This document shows, piece by piece, positions 1-10,332 of a DNA stretch of 64,000 nt (positions are counted from its first letter, which is position 1; every line of letters starts with the position of its first letter). This stretch comes from Sacculina carcini (Eukaryota; Arthropoda; Thecostraca; Sacculinidae), in contig OU696592.1 of NCBI GenBank assembly GCA_916048095.2, positions 6,717,927-6,781,926 on the forward strand, given 5' to 3'. The notes under the pieces are model-generated. The model was not told the DNA's origin and searched no databases. It saw only the letters and a program-made list of their open reading frames with translations. Position numbers and translations under genes: made by a program.

Positions 1-467
1 CCGATTTTATTTTATTGCTAATATTTTGTAAAGAAATTGTCACGTAAAAATGCCACATTGTAATTGGAGTAAACAGAATCAGATGATTTCACACTCCTAC
101 ATGGACAGCAAAATACGCAGGTACTTTTCTGGCATGTAATTCCCTAAGTGAGATATTTGTAAGCCAACTACCATATTGCAACAACGATCATATTGCAACA
201 TTCCTACATATATGTAAATTTGCTGTTGTTGTTTTTGTTTGTTTTTTCTGTTTTCTTGTGTATATTCCCTGCTTCTCCCTGGTAATTTCTTTTTCTCTTT
301 TTGCATCCTTTGAGCGCTTCCGATACATGAGGCCACCGTACAGGGTGGTAATAGTGCTTGTACTCTACCCCCATGCTATTGGATTTGCCTGTAATTAATA
401 CAGTTAAACATCTATATAAGACGCATCGATTAAGCAAGATATTCAGTTGGGCGCAAAAAGGTCTTAA

Positions 468-679
468 GAATTATTAATATAAATATACTATATCATTGGT
501 GTAAATAGTTGTATTTATTTGTCTTTATTTCACTAGGAAGCACATAAATTCTGTATTATCCTCGCGTACGACGAGGGTAAAATAATATACAGTAAAATCG
601 CTATAATCGGCGCAATCAGATCTACAACGTGGTGGAATTTTTTACACCCCAACTAGCGCCTAAATATATCGCCATGTTT
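468..679 (+). repeat. Inverted repeat arm paired with 5251-5461
   Basis: About 212 bp that reads as the reverse complement of 5251-5461 at roughly 90% identity. Near its middle it carries CAGTAAAATCG directly after TA, which resembles one end of a pogo/Tigger-like DNA element. I could not find the matching second terminus, so the element type is unproven; two copies of a dispersed repeat is the minimal reading. Confidence 0.7.
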
Positions 680-827
680 CACTGTATTAATAATAGTAAA
701 GATAATAACTGTAGTGTGATGTGCAAGGAGTGTTTGTGTGTGTGTGTGTGTTTGTGTGATTTGCGTTTGTGCTCGTGTTGTGTACTGTGTTTGTATGTAT
801 GTATGAGTGTCACGCCGTGAATTATTC

Positions 828-888
828 ATGCCCCGCGGCGGCGGCGAGTGACCGGCTCGCCGCTGATTGGTTGTTGCGGCGGGTGAGG

Positions 889-927
<39 letters not shown>

Positions 928-960
928 GTGTGTCACGGTGTGAGCGAGGAGTCTTGTTCT
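828..960 (+). repeat. Dispersed GC-rich CCAAT module, copy 1
   Basis: A GC-rich block starting ATGCCCCGCGGCGG, then a short stem (CGGCGAG...CTCGCCG), GATTGGTT (inverse CCAAT box), a GT run and TGTCACGGTGTGAGCG. The same string of blocks occurs at 20133-20250, 22109-22226, 44350-44456 and 61810-61926, upstream of the membrane-protein genes. This copy sits in the MALT1-like intron, about 19 kb from the others, with a longer GT run. Confidence 0.7.
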
Positions 961-1075
961 AGGTTTGACTGTTGGAGGATATACTGTGCTGTGCCAGTTG
1001 AGTGTGTGTGTGCGCTTATTACAATAACACAGAAAACACACACATTGTTTTTGTGGTTGATTTCGCTTTGATTAC

Positions 1076-1942
1076 CTTTCCACACGAGTTTTCGGCCACA
1101 CAAACATACGAGCCCGCCCGGCACGCGGCCTCCAGCGAGCCCAGCTTCAGCGTGCACGAGTTGCACGTGAGAAGACGGCCATCACGCAGCCAGTGATACT
1201 GTGGACACGGCCATGCTCGCCACTCACACGCCAGAACCGTGTCAGCACGAGCCTCAATGCCCGCATCTCCCACACTGGTCGTGTTTTGTGGTGGTGGGTG
1301 CAGGTGGCCGTTCACAGTGCGTCTCACGAGACTCGGCGGCTCAGCGCGGGGTTTCACATGAACGACACCGACACACGCCGACTGCAAGGCGGGTTCAGGA
1401 TGTCGCTCAGCGTATTCGGCGCCGGCTACACTCACCACGCAGCTGTACCTGCCACTCATCGGCTCGCTGAAGTCGGCCAAATTGAGTGTGTTGGAGGTTT
1501 GTGTGGGCATTGCAGTGTCGTTGAACAGCCATTGAAAGCGGGGCGAGGGGCGAGCGTCGGCCTCGCATTGAAGCAGCAACTGTCCTGCCAGCGGCACTGT
1601 GAGACGGCCAGAAGAGTCCTCCGCGCCACAAGACCGCCACAACGGCGTGAAAGTCAGCGGCCGAGGAGGAAGCAGGCGCTCGGCGGCGCCCGTCAAGCCC
1701 ACGCACGTGAGAAGCTCGGCTAGCTCGGACAGAGAGCACGCGCCGAGTTTGGTGAGCAATTTCTGCAGCAGAAACAGTGCCGGCGATTGCGACGAAAGCG
1801 GCGCGGACTGAAGACATTCGTCGGCGCACAGGACCGGACCGAAATCGTCGCCGATTTTGTACAAGTGGCGCCACTCGCCGCTCGAGTCAAGAACACGTGC
1901 GGCATCACGCAGAGCAACCGCCTCATGTCCAGACAACGACAT
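1076..1942 (-). CDS. MALT1-like paracaspase, N-terminal exon (death domain and two Ig domains), partial
   Basis: One long exon of 289 codons from ATG at 1942; an in-frame TGA lies upstream of the ATG. Residues about 1-90 have the helical death-domain pattern of MALT1, ending AERLLPP, which corresponds to the LLSPP region of human MALT1. Two Ig-like domains follow: about 110-170, with cysteines in LLQCEADARP and GRYSCVV and tryptophan in FQWLF; and about 210-285, with LACEWRA, YHWLRD and SYVCVAENS. The exon ends at a good donor (GGAAAG then GTAATC) in phase 0. The family works in NF-kappa-B signalling, with the death and Ig domains binding partners and a caspase-like domain cutting after arginine. 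No caspase-like domain is seen in 1-1075, so it must lie to the left or be lost. Other death-Ig proteins are possible, but this domain order fits MALT1 best. Confidence 0.75.
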
Positions 1943-2770
1943 CAAGCTCGCACGCTTGCTATTCAAACTAGACGGCTGATATCAAACATGAAATAGGCCG
2001 TGATTGATAAATTCGATATTTCCTCGGAAAAGTAGCACGCAACAACTAAAATGCTAGATTTTATAACAAATACAATAAGTTACAGCGAGCAAAACATTGG
2101 TATTAAATATATATATATAATTATATTGTACTACTTGGGCACAAACCAGAATGCAGTTCAGATTTTATTAAATATTTCGGAAGAATATACATATATATAT
2201 ATATACAATTAGACTTGTTCTGATAAATAACTAATTATTGTTCAAAAGCGAATCAAAACGCAATTGAATAACCGCTTGCAAGCCATGTGCTCCATAAATG
2301 CAAACTGTAATTCACTAATGAAATAATCGCGCAACGGCCGCCAATATAAATATAAATGAAGTGCGCATGAGACAAACACAAACTTGTACGATCAAAGATG
2401 AAATATTTTATTAATCCCATCGGCAAAAACAAAGCATAAAAATCAGATTTGCAAAGTGCAAAAACGGTAATATATTAAAAGCACACAAGTCTTTCCTTAT
2501 AATTGTAATAAATCATAAACTGGCGTAATAAAAATATAACAATACTTAGACTTTCTCACTAATTCAAGTCTGAAACATTCACGTAGACAAAAAACTCGTA
2601 CAAACACAACAACATCACACCAAGATTCCACTCGCAGACAAAATATATGAAAATAAATATTGAAATGAAAGCATCACAATTGAATACAATGTAACACGAA
2701 TAATGCCCTGAAAATCACGTGACAATAACATTTGTGCTCCGACACTGACATGATAAAAATACACAACATC
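1943..2770. other. Spacer between GMDS 3' end and MALT1-like 5' end
   Basis: AT-rich, no coding signal. On the minus strand it must hold the GMDS 3' UTR (right side) and the promoter or 5' UTR of the MALT1-like gene (left side). Short TA runs occur at about 2107-2122 and 2191-2206. The two genes are only about 0.8 kb apart in the same orientation. Confidence 0.5.
2406..2411 (-). terminator. Possible GMDS polyadenylation signal
   Basis: The plus strand reads TTTATT, which is AATAAA on the minus strand, about 360 bp downstream of the GMDS stop codon. It is the clearest such hexamer before the MALT1-like start. No transcript evidence is available. Confidence 0.4.
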
Positions 2771-2854
2771 TCAAGCGCTAGGATTTTTGGTGAATAACTC
2801 AATATCCGATTTGACCATATCTCGAACCAACATCTGCAAATCACACACAAACAA

Positions 2855-2910
<56 letters not shown>

Positions 2911-5900
2911 TCATTTGATGACACAGGACTGAATAAGTAGACAACATGTTTTGTTCATCAATAATAAAAATAAATGTGAATGATTAAAATACATTATAAC
3001 GTAATATAAACAATAGCATATGATATTAATATATAAAAAAATCGGACAAATATACACACGATCTACAATATAAACACACACACACACAGATATACAGACA
3101 CACACACACACGCAGAGATACAGACACACACACACACACGCAGAGATACAGACACACACACACACAGAGATACAGACACACACACACACGCAGAGATACA
3201 GACACACACACACACGCAGAGATACAGACACACACATACGCACGTGAAAGTCGAACTGAGGTTGCCAGTTGAGCAATGCACGTGCCCTCGAGCAGTCTCC
3301 CTGCAAGAAGTCCACCTCGGCAGGGCGGTAGAATCGTGGATTAACTCGCACGCGCACAACACCAGGCTGGCCGTCGGCGTCACGCTCACACCCCTCTTCA
3401 TCCTGCCCGCTACCACGCCACACTATCACACGACCAATCTACACACACACACATAAGCAGATGAAAAGGAAGAAGACACGAGTATAAATTAAGGAAACCC
3501 CGTTGCAAAAATGATATAAAACAGCACAGCTTCCCATACAGAGCTATAGATAGTTGGAATAAACTACCCACGGATATTGTCGAAAGTGAAAAAATATCAG
3601 AGTTTAAAAGTAAAATTGACAGGTTGAGAGACAGGTCAGCTCGAGCTTAAGCTCAAATCCTGTAGAACAACTCGGTGAGTACAGACACACACAGGCACAG
3701 TAGAGCAAACACATAGAACACCGCAACACAGCTAACACGCCACCCATCCCTGATTGTCTAAACCATGCTCAAAAGGTCTGATATTTATCTATCTTCCTGT
3801 GAAACGTGTGAGTATTGGTGTGGTGTATTTGCGTGTGTGTGTGTGTGTGTGTGTGGTTTATAGGCGTGTTTTTATGATATATTGTGCACAGAATAGCCCA
3901 TTAATTGGACAGTAATAAATGCTAATACTCCTACACACACACACAAGTATAAAAACTGAATATCGAGATGAGGAGAGATTCACATTTGCAAAATATAAGT
4001 TAAAGACAATGAATTATAAATAACCGGCAAATATTACCAAGCAAGAAAAAAACAACATCTGTATCAATGTCAATTTCAAATTAAACTCAAGAAAATCGGA
4101 AGGCGGCTCATTATTTTTCAGTGAAATAAACATAAACACAAACATACATAATTTGTACGGAGTTATGCACACGACATAGTTCATTGATAATTTCCACCTT
4201 ATTAACCTCTCTTTGACGAGACTATGTGAGATGCAAAGAGAGTATAATTTGCATGATTGAAAGTCGCATGTAGTTTGATAATCATGAAACAGATACAAAC
4301 AGAGAAATACGGAGAAAGGAGAAATAACATTAGAATATAAAACTGCACACACACATACAAACACACACACACACACACACACAAAACATACAGAACACAC
4401 ATACAGAACACACTAACACACACAGAACACACTGACACACATACACACACACACACACAGATAGAACACATGAAGTGATAATTATAGCAGTGAAGAGGGG
4501 AGCAGATGGCACCTCATTGAATAAACACACAATACACACACACACACACAGATAGAACACATGAAGTGATAATTATAGCAGTGAAGAGGGGAGCAGATGG
4601 CACCTCCTTGAAGGCAGCCTCGACAAACTGTTTCACACTGTGCACCACGCCTGTGGATATCACTAAATCCTCAGCATTATCCAACTGCATCATCTGCCAC
4701 ATCGCCTGCCCGACAAACATAAACAAACACACACAAGCATACATACAAATATACACACAAACATACACAAACACACGAATATACAATTATACTCACATAC
4801 ACACAAACAAACACAAATATACACTTATGCACACAAACATACACAAACACACACGAATCTACAATTATACACACATTCACAAACATCAATACACACATAC
4901 ACACAAACAAACACAAATATACACACAAATATACACAAACACACGAATCTACAATTATACACACATACACACAAACAAACACAAATATACACACAAATAT
5001 ACACTTATGCACACAAACATAGACAAAAACACACGAAAATACAATTATACACACAAATATACACTAATACACACATCTACAATTATACTTACACAGTTGA
5101 TTTTCGATGTTAAAATTCGGTTTGATAAAATTCTCCGTGATTTCTCTGATTCGCTAAAAAAAATTCCATGTATAAAAATGAATGTTTACAAATGTTGCAA
5201 TATTTGATGTTTGAATTCGAAGAGAAGATGAGAGTTGAACGAATACGATTAAACATGGCGATATATTTAGGCGCTAGTTGATGTGTAAAAATTCCACCTC
5301 GTTGTAGATCTGATTGCGCCGATTATACCGATTTTACTGTATATTATTTTACCTTCGTGATACGCGAGAATAATACAGAATTTATGTGTTTCCTAGTGAA
5401 ATAATGACAAATAAATAAAACTAATTACACCTATGATATAGTATATTTATATTAATAATTATATTATATAATTATCTCGCTTCATAGATTCGTGTCATAT
5501 TGATGTGTGAGTGTGCTAGGGAGATTGGGGTACCTGTACGTAGTCCTTGGCATGGCCCCAATCTCGCTTGGCGTCCAAATTACCCAGCTCAAAACTCTGC
5601 AGCTGATTCAAGTGAATCTTGGCCACGGAACGAGTTATCTTACGCGTCACAAACGTCTCTCCTGCGCAACACATAAACATTATGAATAATTCTGCACACA
5701 AGTGGCGTACTATAAACAGCACGAGATTAACACAAAATAAATTCCTCAATAAACCTGGCCAGAATTGGCCATACTGAATGAGTTAGAAGAACTAAAGTTG
5801 TCATAAACATATATCGTAAATGCTCTATTTATCCGGCAGGCTCTAATAATCCGGCACTTCCTGGAAAGGCTTATTGAAACTGCAGCCACGATTCAGTTAT

Positions 5901-6390
5901 AGTTCAGCAACAGTTTATTTAGCAATCCTCTTATAAACCGGCACTCATTAATCAAAGCAGAAATCATCGTCTTCATATGTGTCCTCGTCCCTGTTATCAG
6001 TGCACTATTTTTTGTGTTGCAGTTTTTGCGCAATCCTATCGTGCGGAGTGGCCAAAAATAATCCGACAGGTTCTTATAATCCGGCATGTCGGATAAAAAG
6101 AGCATTTACGGTAACTATATAAACACGCTATTTAGAATAGAATGGAATAACACTGACCTCTGCGCGGAGACTCGTGGTTGAATAAAATTCCATTGGAAAT
6201 GAACATATTGTACGCCTCTCGGTAAACTTTGCACATCCAAAAAGCGTACAATTTTGCACAACCTTAAACACACACACGCACGCATACACACACACACATA
6301 CACACACATTACATTACATTACATTAAGACATTTATATCGCGCTTTTCACCCGAGGATCTCAAAAGCGCTCTCACACCCACATACACACT

Positions 6391-6421
<31 letters not shown>

Positions 6422-6556
6422 AAACACACACTTACACACACACACACACACACATACATACACACTTACACACACACTTACACACATACAACACATACAC
6501 ATACACACACTTACACACACACATATACACACACACACACATACAACAATCACACA

Positions 6557-6612
<56 letters not shown>

Positions 6613-6636
6613 ACAAACACACACACACACACACAA

Positions 6637-6673
<37 letters not shown>

Positions 6674-6699
6674 CAAACACACACACACACATACAAGAA

Positions 6700-6732
<33 letters not shown>

Positions 6733-8536
6733 ACAAACACACACACATACAACAAACATACACACACACACACACACACACATACACACATGACATATTG
6801 GCTGAACGAACACAGGCGTACGCAGAGCCGTAGCAAGATATTATGTCTCCCTCGAAGGCAGTAATTGGGGCTCTCATTATAAAGTACCATTATAATGCAA
6901 GTTCAACTTTGAGAAAGTGCAGTTACAAGTAATTCCTCGGTCCCCTGGGAATTACGCTACTTTCATGCGCTATTTCAGCCCCGACCGGAGGCGCGAGGGA
7001 CGGCTGCTACGACTATGGGTGTTTTGAAACAAGAGTTGTATATTTGATGAAAGACACTGATGAAACTCCGCTGTACCAAGCCCCACTGTGTCAACTCAAT
7101 CTACACACCGCCGGGTAACTCAAACTCGGGTAATTCAAACTCGAATTGGGCGAGAAACAAACGGTCGCCTCAGCGGCGAAATCCCCCACTGACCGTATGG
7201 AGATTGTGGGTAGAACGGAGTCAGTTCGGTTTGCGGCGAATGCACCACCTTGCCGTACAGCTCGGACGTGGAGGCCTGGTAGAAGCGAACCTCGTGCTGC
7301 AGTCCACACGTGCGCACCGCGTCCAGCAAACGCAACACTCCGACTGCATCCACCTCTGCTGTGTATTCAGCCAGGTCAAACGATACCTGACATCACGCAC
7401 ATGAGGAAAGGATACAGTGAGCATGACAAACCCCTCACACACACACGTACATGACACAATATCACACACACCAGTTTAATAGCTAGCCGTTTCATATAGA
7501 AAAGTAATAATGAGCAGTGGTTCTCAACCTTTCCTTTATCACGCCCCCTTTAACACAATGCGATAACCCCTATAACCCTTTAACACAATGCGATAACACA
7601 ACAACGCAATGCGATAACACAATGCGATAACACAACGCAATATAACCCTTTAACACAACCTTATAACGCTTAAACACGACCCTATAACCCTTTAGCCCCC
7701 TTTAACACAATGCGAATCCTTGTGGCCGCCATACACACAGGCATTGTCTCAAAGCGATTTTTCCAGAGCTCATACACGCCGGTGACTATTTTTAAAAACA
7801 AAGGAAAATGAATAAGCTGCTTTAACATAATATATGGTGGCCCCATTTTATCAATTTGGTCCAATGGTCCATCAAAAAGATTCCATGTCTCCCAAGGGGC
7901 CCGCGTTGAGAAACACTGATTAAGAGGACGAACTAGAAGATTAGATAGCAGAAACGATACGACAGCAGCGGAGAAAATAAGTTTAGACGATCGAAAGAGA
8001 GGAAGAGAGGAAGAGAGGAAGAGACGAGGAAAATCGAAAGAGAAGTGTAAGAGGTAAACAGAGAAAGAGAGAGAGACAGAGAGAAAGAGAGAATGAGAAA
8101 GAGAGAATGAAAAAGAGAGAGAGAGCGGAGTCACCTTGACATGACTCTGAGCGGCCAGGTTGTAGATTTCACTGGGTCTGATGGTCGAGATCAGCTTGAC
8201 GAGACATGAAGAGTCGGTGAGATCGCCGTAGTGCAGTTGTAAGGAGTCGTGGCGGCGGTGAGCGGCAGGATCGGCGTACAAATGCTCGATACGACCCGTG
8301 TTGAACGAGCTGGAGCGACGCATCACACCGTGCACCTGGTAATCTTTCTGCAACAGAAACTCGGCCAAATACGAGCCATCCTGCGCGAGCACGCAAACAT
8401 TTCATTCATTGAAACATTTATATTGCGCAATATCTACACACAATATGTCTCAGATGCGCAGACAGTACAATATTTACAATGCGGCATTGTACAAACAGAC
8501 ACACTGATACATGTACAAATATTCACAAGGTTACAG

Positions 8537-8567
<31 letters not shown>

Positions 8568-9680
8568 TACATTCAGCGGAAGTGCGGATATATCACTGTC
8601 ACCGACAGGTCAGCTCGCATTCTTCGACATTTCGGCAATGTTAACATGTATGGGCAAACACACACACACACACACACACCTCAGATTCGTAGATTTCACA
8701 TTTAGCTAGTGAAGTGTGTGAGCTAGTAGGAGTCAAACAGAAAGCACGAGAAGATTTTTGAGATGAAAACACAAACCAGTAATTCCAGCTAGAAAACAAA
8801 ACATCAAGAGGAGGCACGCAAGCAAAATCACGAGCCAATATTGAAAACTGGCGATACACAGAGCGAAGATGACTGATAAACAAATACACACACACACACA
8901 TGAAAACAGACAACGAAAGAAGAAACATAATATTTATGCGTGAAAACAATTATTGTGTCATTGCTGCTCGTCCGCCTCGTGGCCGAGTGGCTAAAACGCA
9001 TGCTTTGTGCACGAGAGGTCCAGGGTTCGGTTCCCTGGCGAGCTGAAACAGTTGGATTCGTTTCTCAACGGGATAGCCCAATTGGCACAAGGCGGGTTTC
9101 GTTTGCGCGCAGTCGTGCAGTTTCTGTGTGCTGGAGGTGACTGCGATAACCTGTGTGTGTGGCGGCCGGACCTGCGGTGTGCCAGCCGGGACTGTGACAG
9201 GCTTTGCTCATGCAAAATTCACGCGAAGATGGCCTTATCCACTACTGTGTTCAAATGAGTAATTATCATTATCAAACATAAGCAGACGGTGAGACGAAAA
9301 AAAAGCTATGCTATGCTATATAACGTGTTATGTGCTTTATAGGTTGTATGTATATATATCTATAAATATATCTATATATATATAAATGTATATATATATA
9401 TAGAGTGTGATGTGTTGTGCGCCAGTTTAGGGTGATTATGTGCATTGATAAGTGTAATTTAAGGTACATATCTATGTGTATAGACTGGTTATTCGAGTGC
9501 CAACATAAGGCACTGTTGTGTGTTAACAGATAAAATACAAATAGCATCAGAGAATGCCGTTGTAAAGGCCAAACTCTCGTCTCTGATCTGATCTGAGACG
9601 AGCAAGGAACAACGCACCTGGCCCGTGATACCGGTGATTAGCGCCACCTTGCGACCATCTGAGCAACCAGAAGACGCCAT
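2771..9680 (-). CDS. GMDS: GDP-mannose 4,6-dehydratase, complete, 8 exons
   Basis: Joined minus-strand exons 9680-9618, 8380-8135, 7386-7194, 6262-6158, 5661-5534, 4705-4604, 3438-3244 and 2833-2771 give 1095 nt and a protein of 364 aa (human 372). Every intron is GT-AG and phases are consistent. The enzyme is cytosolic and converts GDP-D-mannose to GDP-4-keto-6-deoxy-D-mannose, the first step of GDP-L-fucose synthesis. Seen in the protein: the Rossmann NADP-binding motif [16 protein letters not shown] split by intron 1, [26 protein letters not shown], the catalytic Tyr-x-x-x-Lys in SPYGCAKLY (spanning intron 3), [17 protein letters not shown], and the C-terminal [14 protein letters not shown] and ELFTKNPSA. 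Exon 4 is small (105 bp) and easily missed inside CA repeats. Nothing suggests inactivation. The introns hold microsatellites, a SINE, a pogo-type MITE, a hAT MITE and LINE scraps. Confidence 0.95.
2836..2907. repeat. CA microsatellite beside GMDS exon 8
   Basis: A near-pure run of CA with a few AAACA interruptions, starting 3 bp from the acceptor of the last GMDS exon. On the gene strand it is a GT tract directly before the acceptor, where a pyrimidine tract would normally be. Confidence 0.9.
3066..3238. repeat. CA-rich minisatellite with GCAGAGATACAGA unit
   Basis: Five to six tandem units of about 27-30 bp, each a CA run followed by CGCAGAGATACAGA or a close variant. It sits in GMDS intron 7, ending next to the exon 7 donor at 3243. 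Confidence 0.85.
3525..3650 (+). pseudogene. LINE reverse-transcriptase C-terminal fragment
   Basis: A 42-codon open stretch ending in TAA reads [15 protein letters not shown] and then [10 protein letters not shown]. This is the end of a jockey/CR1-type non-LTR retrotransposon ORF2 (usual form: F-x-R-x-x-x-x-W-N-x-L-P, then S-x-F-K-x-x-L-D). Upstream codons in this frame contain a stop. It is a dead fragment in GMDS intron 6, opposite in strand to the gene. Confidence 0.65.
4346..4460. repeat. CA/AACACA microsatellite in GMDS intron 6
   Basis: CA runs interrupted by ACATACAGAACACAC-type units. It borders the tandem duplication at 4455-4606. Confidence 0.85.
4455..4606. repeat. 91 bp tandem duplication covering the GMDS exon 6 donor
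   Basis: A block ending GGGGAGCAGATGGCACCTC occurs twice, ending at 4515 and 4606, so the period is 91 bp. The right copy contains the last coding bases of exon 6 and its donor (GAG then GTGCCATC on the minus strand). The left copy repeats the same donor inside the intron. Reading past the real donor reaches an in-frame stop at 4514-4516, so use of the second donor would truncate the protein. Confidence 0.85.
4735..5095. repeat. Complex CA/AAATATACAC minisatellite
   Basis: Irregular higher-order array of ACACAAACAAACACAAATA, CACGAATCTACAATTATAC and CA units in GMDS intron 5. Long frames across it on both strands are low-complexity and not genes. Confidence 0.85.
5251..5461 (-). repeat. Inverted repeat arm paired with 468-679
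   Basis: Reverse-complement partner of 468-679, roughly 90% identical over 211 bp. It lies in GMDS intron 5, so the pair is 4.6 kb apart. Confidence 0.7.
5814..6111. mobile_element. pogo/Tigger-like MITE, 298 bp
   Basis: Flanked by TA on both sides (5812-5813 and 6112-6113). The left end reads GTAAATGCTCTATTTATCCG and the inverted right end GTAAATGCTCTTTTTATCCG. Terminal inverted repeats with a TTTATCCGGCA core and TA target sites are typical of the pogo/Tigger branch of Tc1/mariner. No transposase fits in 298 bp, so it is non-autonomous. It sits in GMDS intron 4. Confidence 0.8.
6263..6793. repeat. Large CA microsatellite array with ACAACAAACA interruptions
   Basis: About 530 bp of CA repeats, with embedded ACATACATACAC and CACACAACAAACACA units, interrupted only by the LINE-end fragment at 6308-6371. 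It starts right at the acceptor of GMDS exon 4. The long frames here (poly Thr-His or Cys-Val) are artefacts of the repeat. Confidence 0.9.
6308..6371 (-). mobile_element. L2/CR1-like LINE or SINE 3' end
   Basis: On the minus strand: AGCGCTTTTGAGATCC, a spacer, AAAGCGCGATATAAATG, then a TAATG tandem tail. A GCGC(T/G)ATATAAATG stem with a short tandem tail is the usual 3' end of L2-type LINEs and of SINEs that borrow it. Only the terminal ~64 bp are present. Confidence 0.6.
6982..7128 (+). repeat. Inverted repeat arm paired with 9913-10058
   Basis: A 147 bp block beginning CGACCGGA and ending GGGTAACTCAAACTCG; its reverse complement is at 9913-10058 with only scattered mismatches. The two arms bracket GMDS exons 1-3. 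The repeat family is not recognised. Confidence 0.8.
7515..7918. mobile_element. hAT-like non-autonomous element, 404 bp
   Basis: Begins CAGTGGTTCTCAACCTTTCC and ends (inverted) CAGTGTTTCTCAACGCGGG, the typical hAT terminal repeat. Flanking 8-mers ATAATGAG and ATTAAGAG match at 6 of 8 positions, as expected for an aged 8 bp target duplication. The interior has tandem AACACAATGCGATAAC units (about 7552-7640) and no transposase frame. It lies in GMDS intron 2. Confidence 0.75.
8402..8450 (-). mobile_element. Short LINE-like 3' tail fragment
   Basis: The minus strand has ATTGCGCAATATAAATG followed by tandem AATGA units, resembling the GCGCTATATAAATG tails elsewhere in the window. It is short, and chance or a degraded SINE cannot be excluded. 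Confidence 0.35.
8534..8572. repeat. CA microsatellite in GMDS intron 1
   Basis: Pure CA run of about 38 bp; a shorter one is at 8655-8681. Confidence 0.9.
8972..9275 (+). mobile_element. tRNA-derived SINE (Ser/Leu-like head), antisense in GMDS intron 1
   Basis: The first ~75 bp look like a tRNA gene: A box TGGCCGAGTGGC, B box GGTTCGGTTCC, GGCCGAGTGG being typical of class II (Ser/Leu) tRNAs. The acceptor and anticodon stems do not pair properly, so it is not a working tRNA. A tRNA-unrelated body of about 200 bp and a degenerate ATTATC-type tail follow, the usual SINE layout. It differs in body from the SINEs at 47-48 kb. Confidence 0.7.
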
Positions 9681-9912
9681 CTGTCAACGTTGTAAAGACA
9701 GCCGCCTGTTTGAACACAAAACGTTCGAAGAAGCATTATCAAAGATGAGCGCGTACGTCAGCCTGAAGAGATCTAATTTACCTGATTATCCTAATTTATC
9801 CTAAGCGAAATTAGGATTCGAAATAGAATTCCTAAATTAATTTAGTTCCTAAATTCTATCCTAAGAATTCCTAAATTAATTAATCCTAAGAATTCCTAAA
9901 TTAATTAGTTAC

Positions 9913-10058
9913 TCGAGTTTGAGTTACCCGGCGGTGTGTAGATTGAGTTGACACAATGGGGCTTGGTACAGCGGAGTTTCATCAATGTCTTTCATCAAAT
10001 ACAACTCTTGTTTCAAAACACCCATAGTCGTAGCAGCCGTCCCTCGCACATCCGGTCG
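9913..10058 (-). repeat. Inverted repeat arm paired with 6982-7128
   Basis: Reverse-complement partner of 6982-7128. It lies upstream of GMDS exon 1, between GMDS and brm. Confidence 0.8.
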
Positions 10059-10278
10059 GGTAGGAAGCCAAATATAATTCCTAAATTAGGATGAATTAGC
10101 GTGTCGTATCCGCTAATTTATCCAAATTTACCTAAATATCCTAATTGTCTGCGTCAAAAAGCCCTCATCTACAGCGTTACTTTCTGACAGAGTCAAACGA
10201 CAATGTGAAAGAACCAGAGATAAGTTTCACATCGTTGATCAGTCATACATTTGTCTCTTCTTAGATAGCGCTAGGAGT

Positions 10279-10332
10279 ACAACAACAACAACAGTGTGTA
10301 TTTGGTATAGCGCCCATCATCATAGGCGCGCA
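10279..10332 (-). mobile_element. L2/CR1-like LINE 3' end
   Basis: On the minus strand: GGCGCTATACCAAATACAC followed by GTT tandem units. It matches the tails of the LINEs at 29.3 and 31.5 kb (GCGCTATA-CAAATACATG, then GTTT repeats). Only the terminal part is recognisable. Confidence 0.6.

Larger units (their letters stand above)
1..1075. other. Left-edge non-coding stretch (MALT1-like intron 1)
   Basis: No convincing coding exon is visible here on either strand. On the minus strand this lies directly downstream of the splice donor that ends the MALT1-like exon at 1076, so it is most likely the start of the next intron. It holds an inverted-repeat arm (468-679), GT microsatellites (about 734-755 and 890-925) and one copy of a GC-rich CCAAT-bearing module (828-960) that recurs four times in the right arm. 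The rest is AT-rich sequence in which I see nothing. Confidence 0.5.

Noticed and set aside
6254..6890. Long frames rich in Thr-His or Cys-Val on both strands
   Set aside because: They are translations of the CA microsatellite; no domain and no splice-site support.
8975..9048. Possible functional tRNA gene
   Set aside because: A and B boxes are good, but acceptor and anticodon stems do not pair and a SINE body follows.
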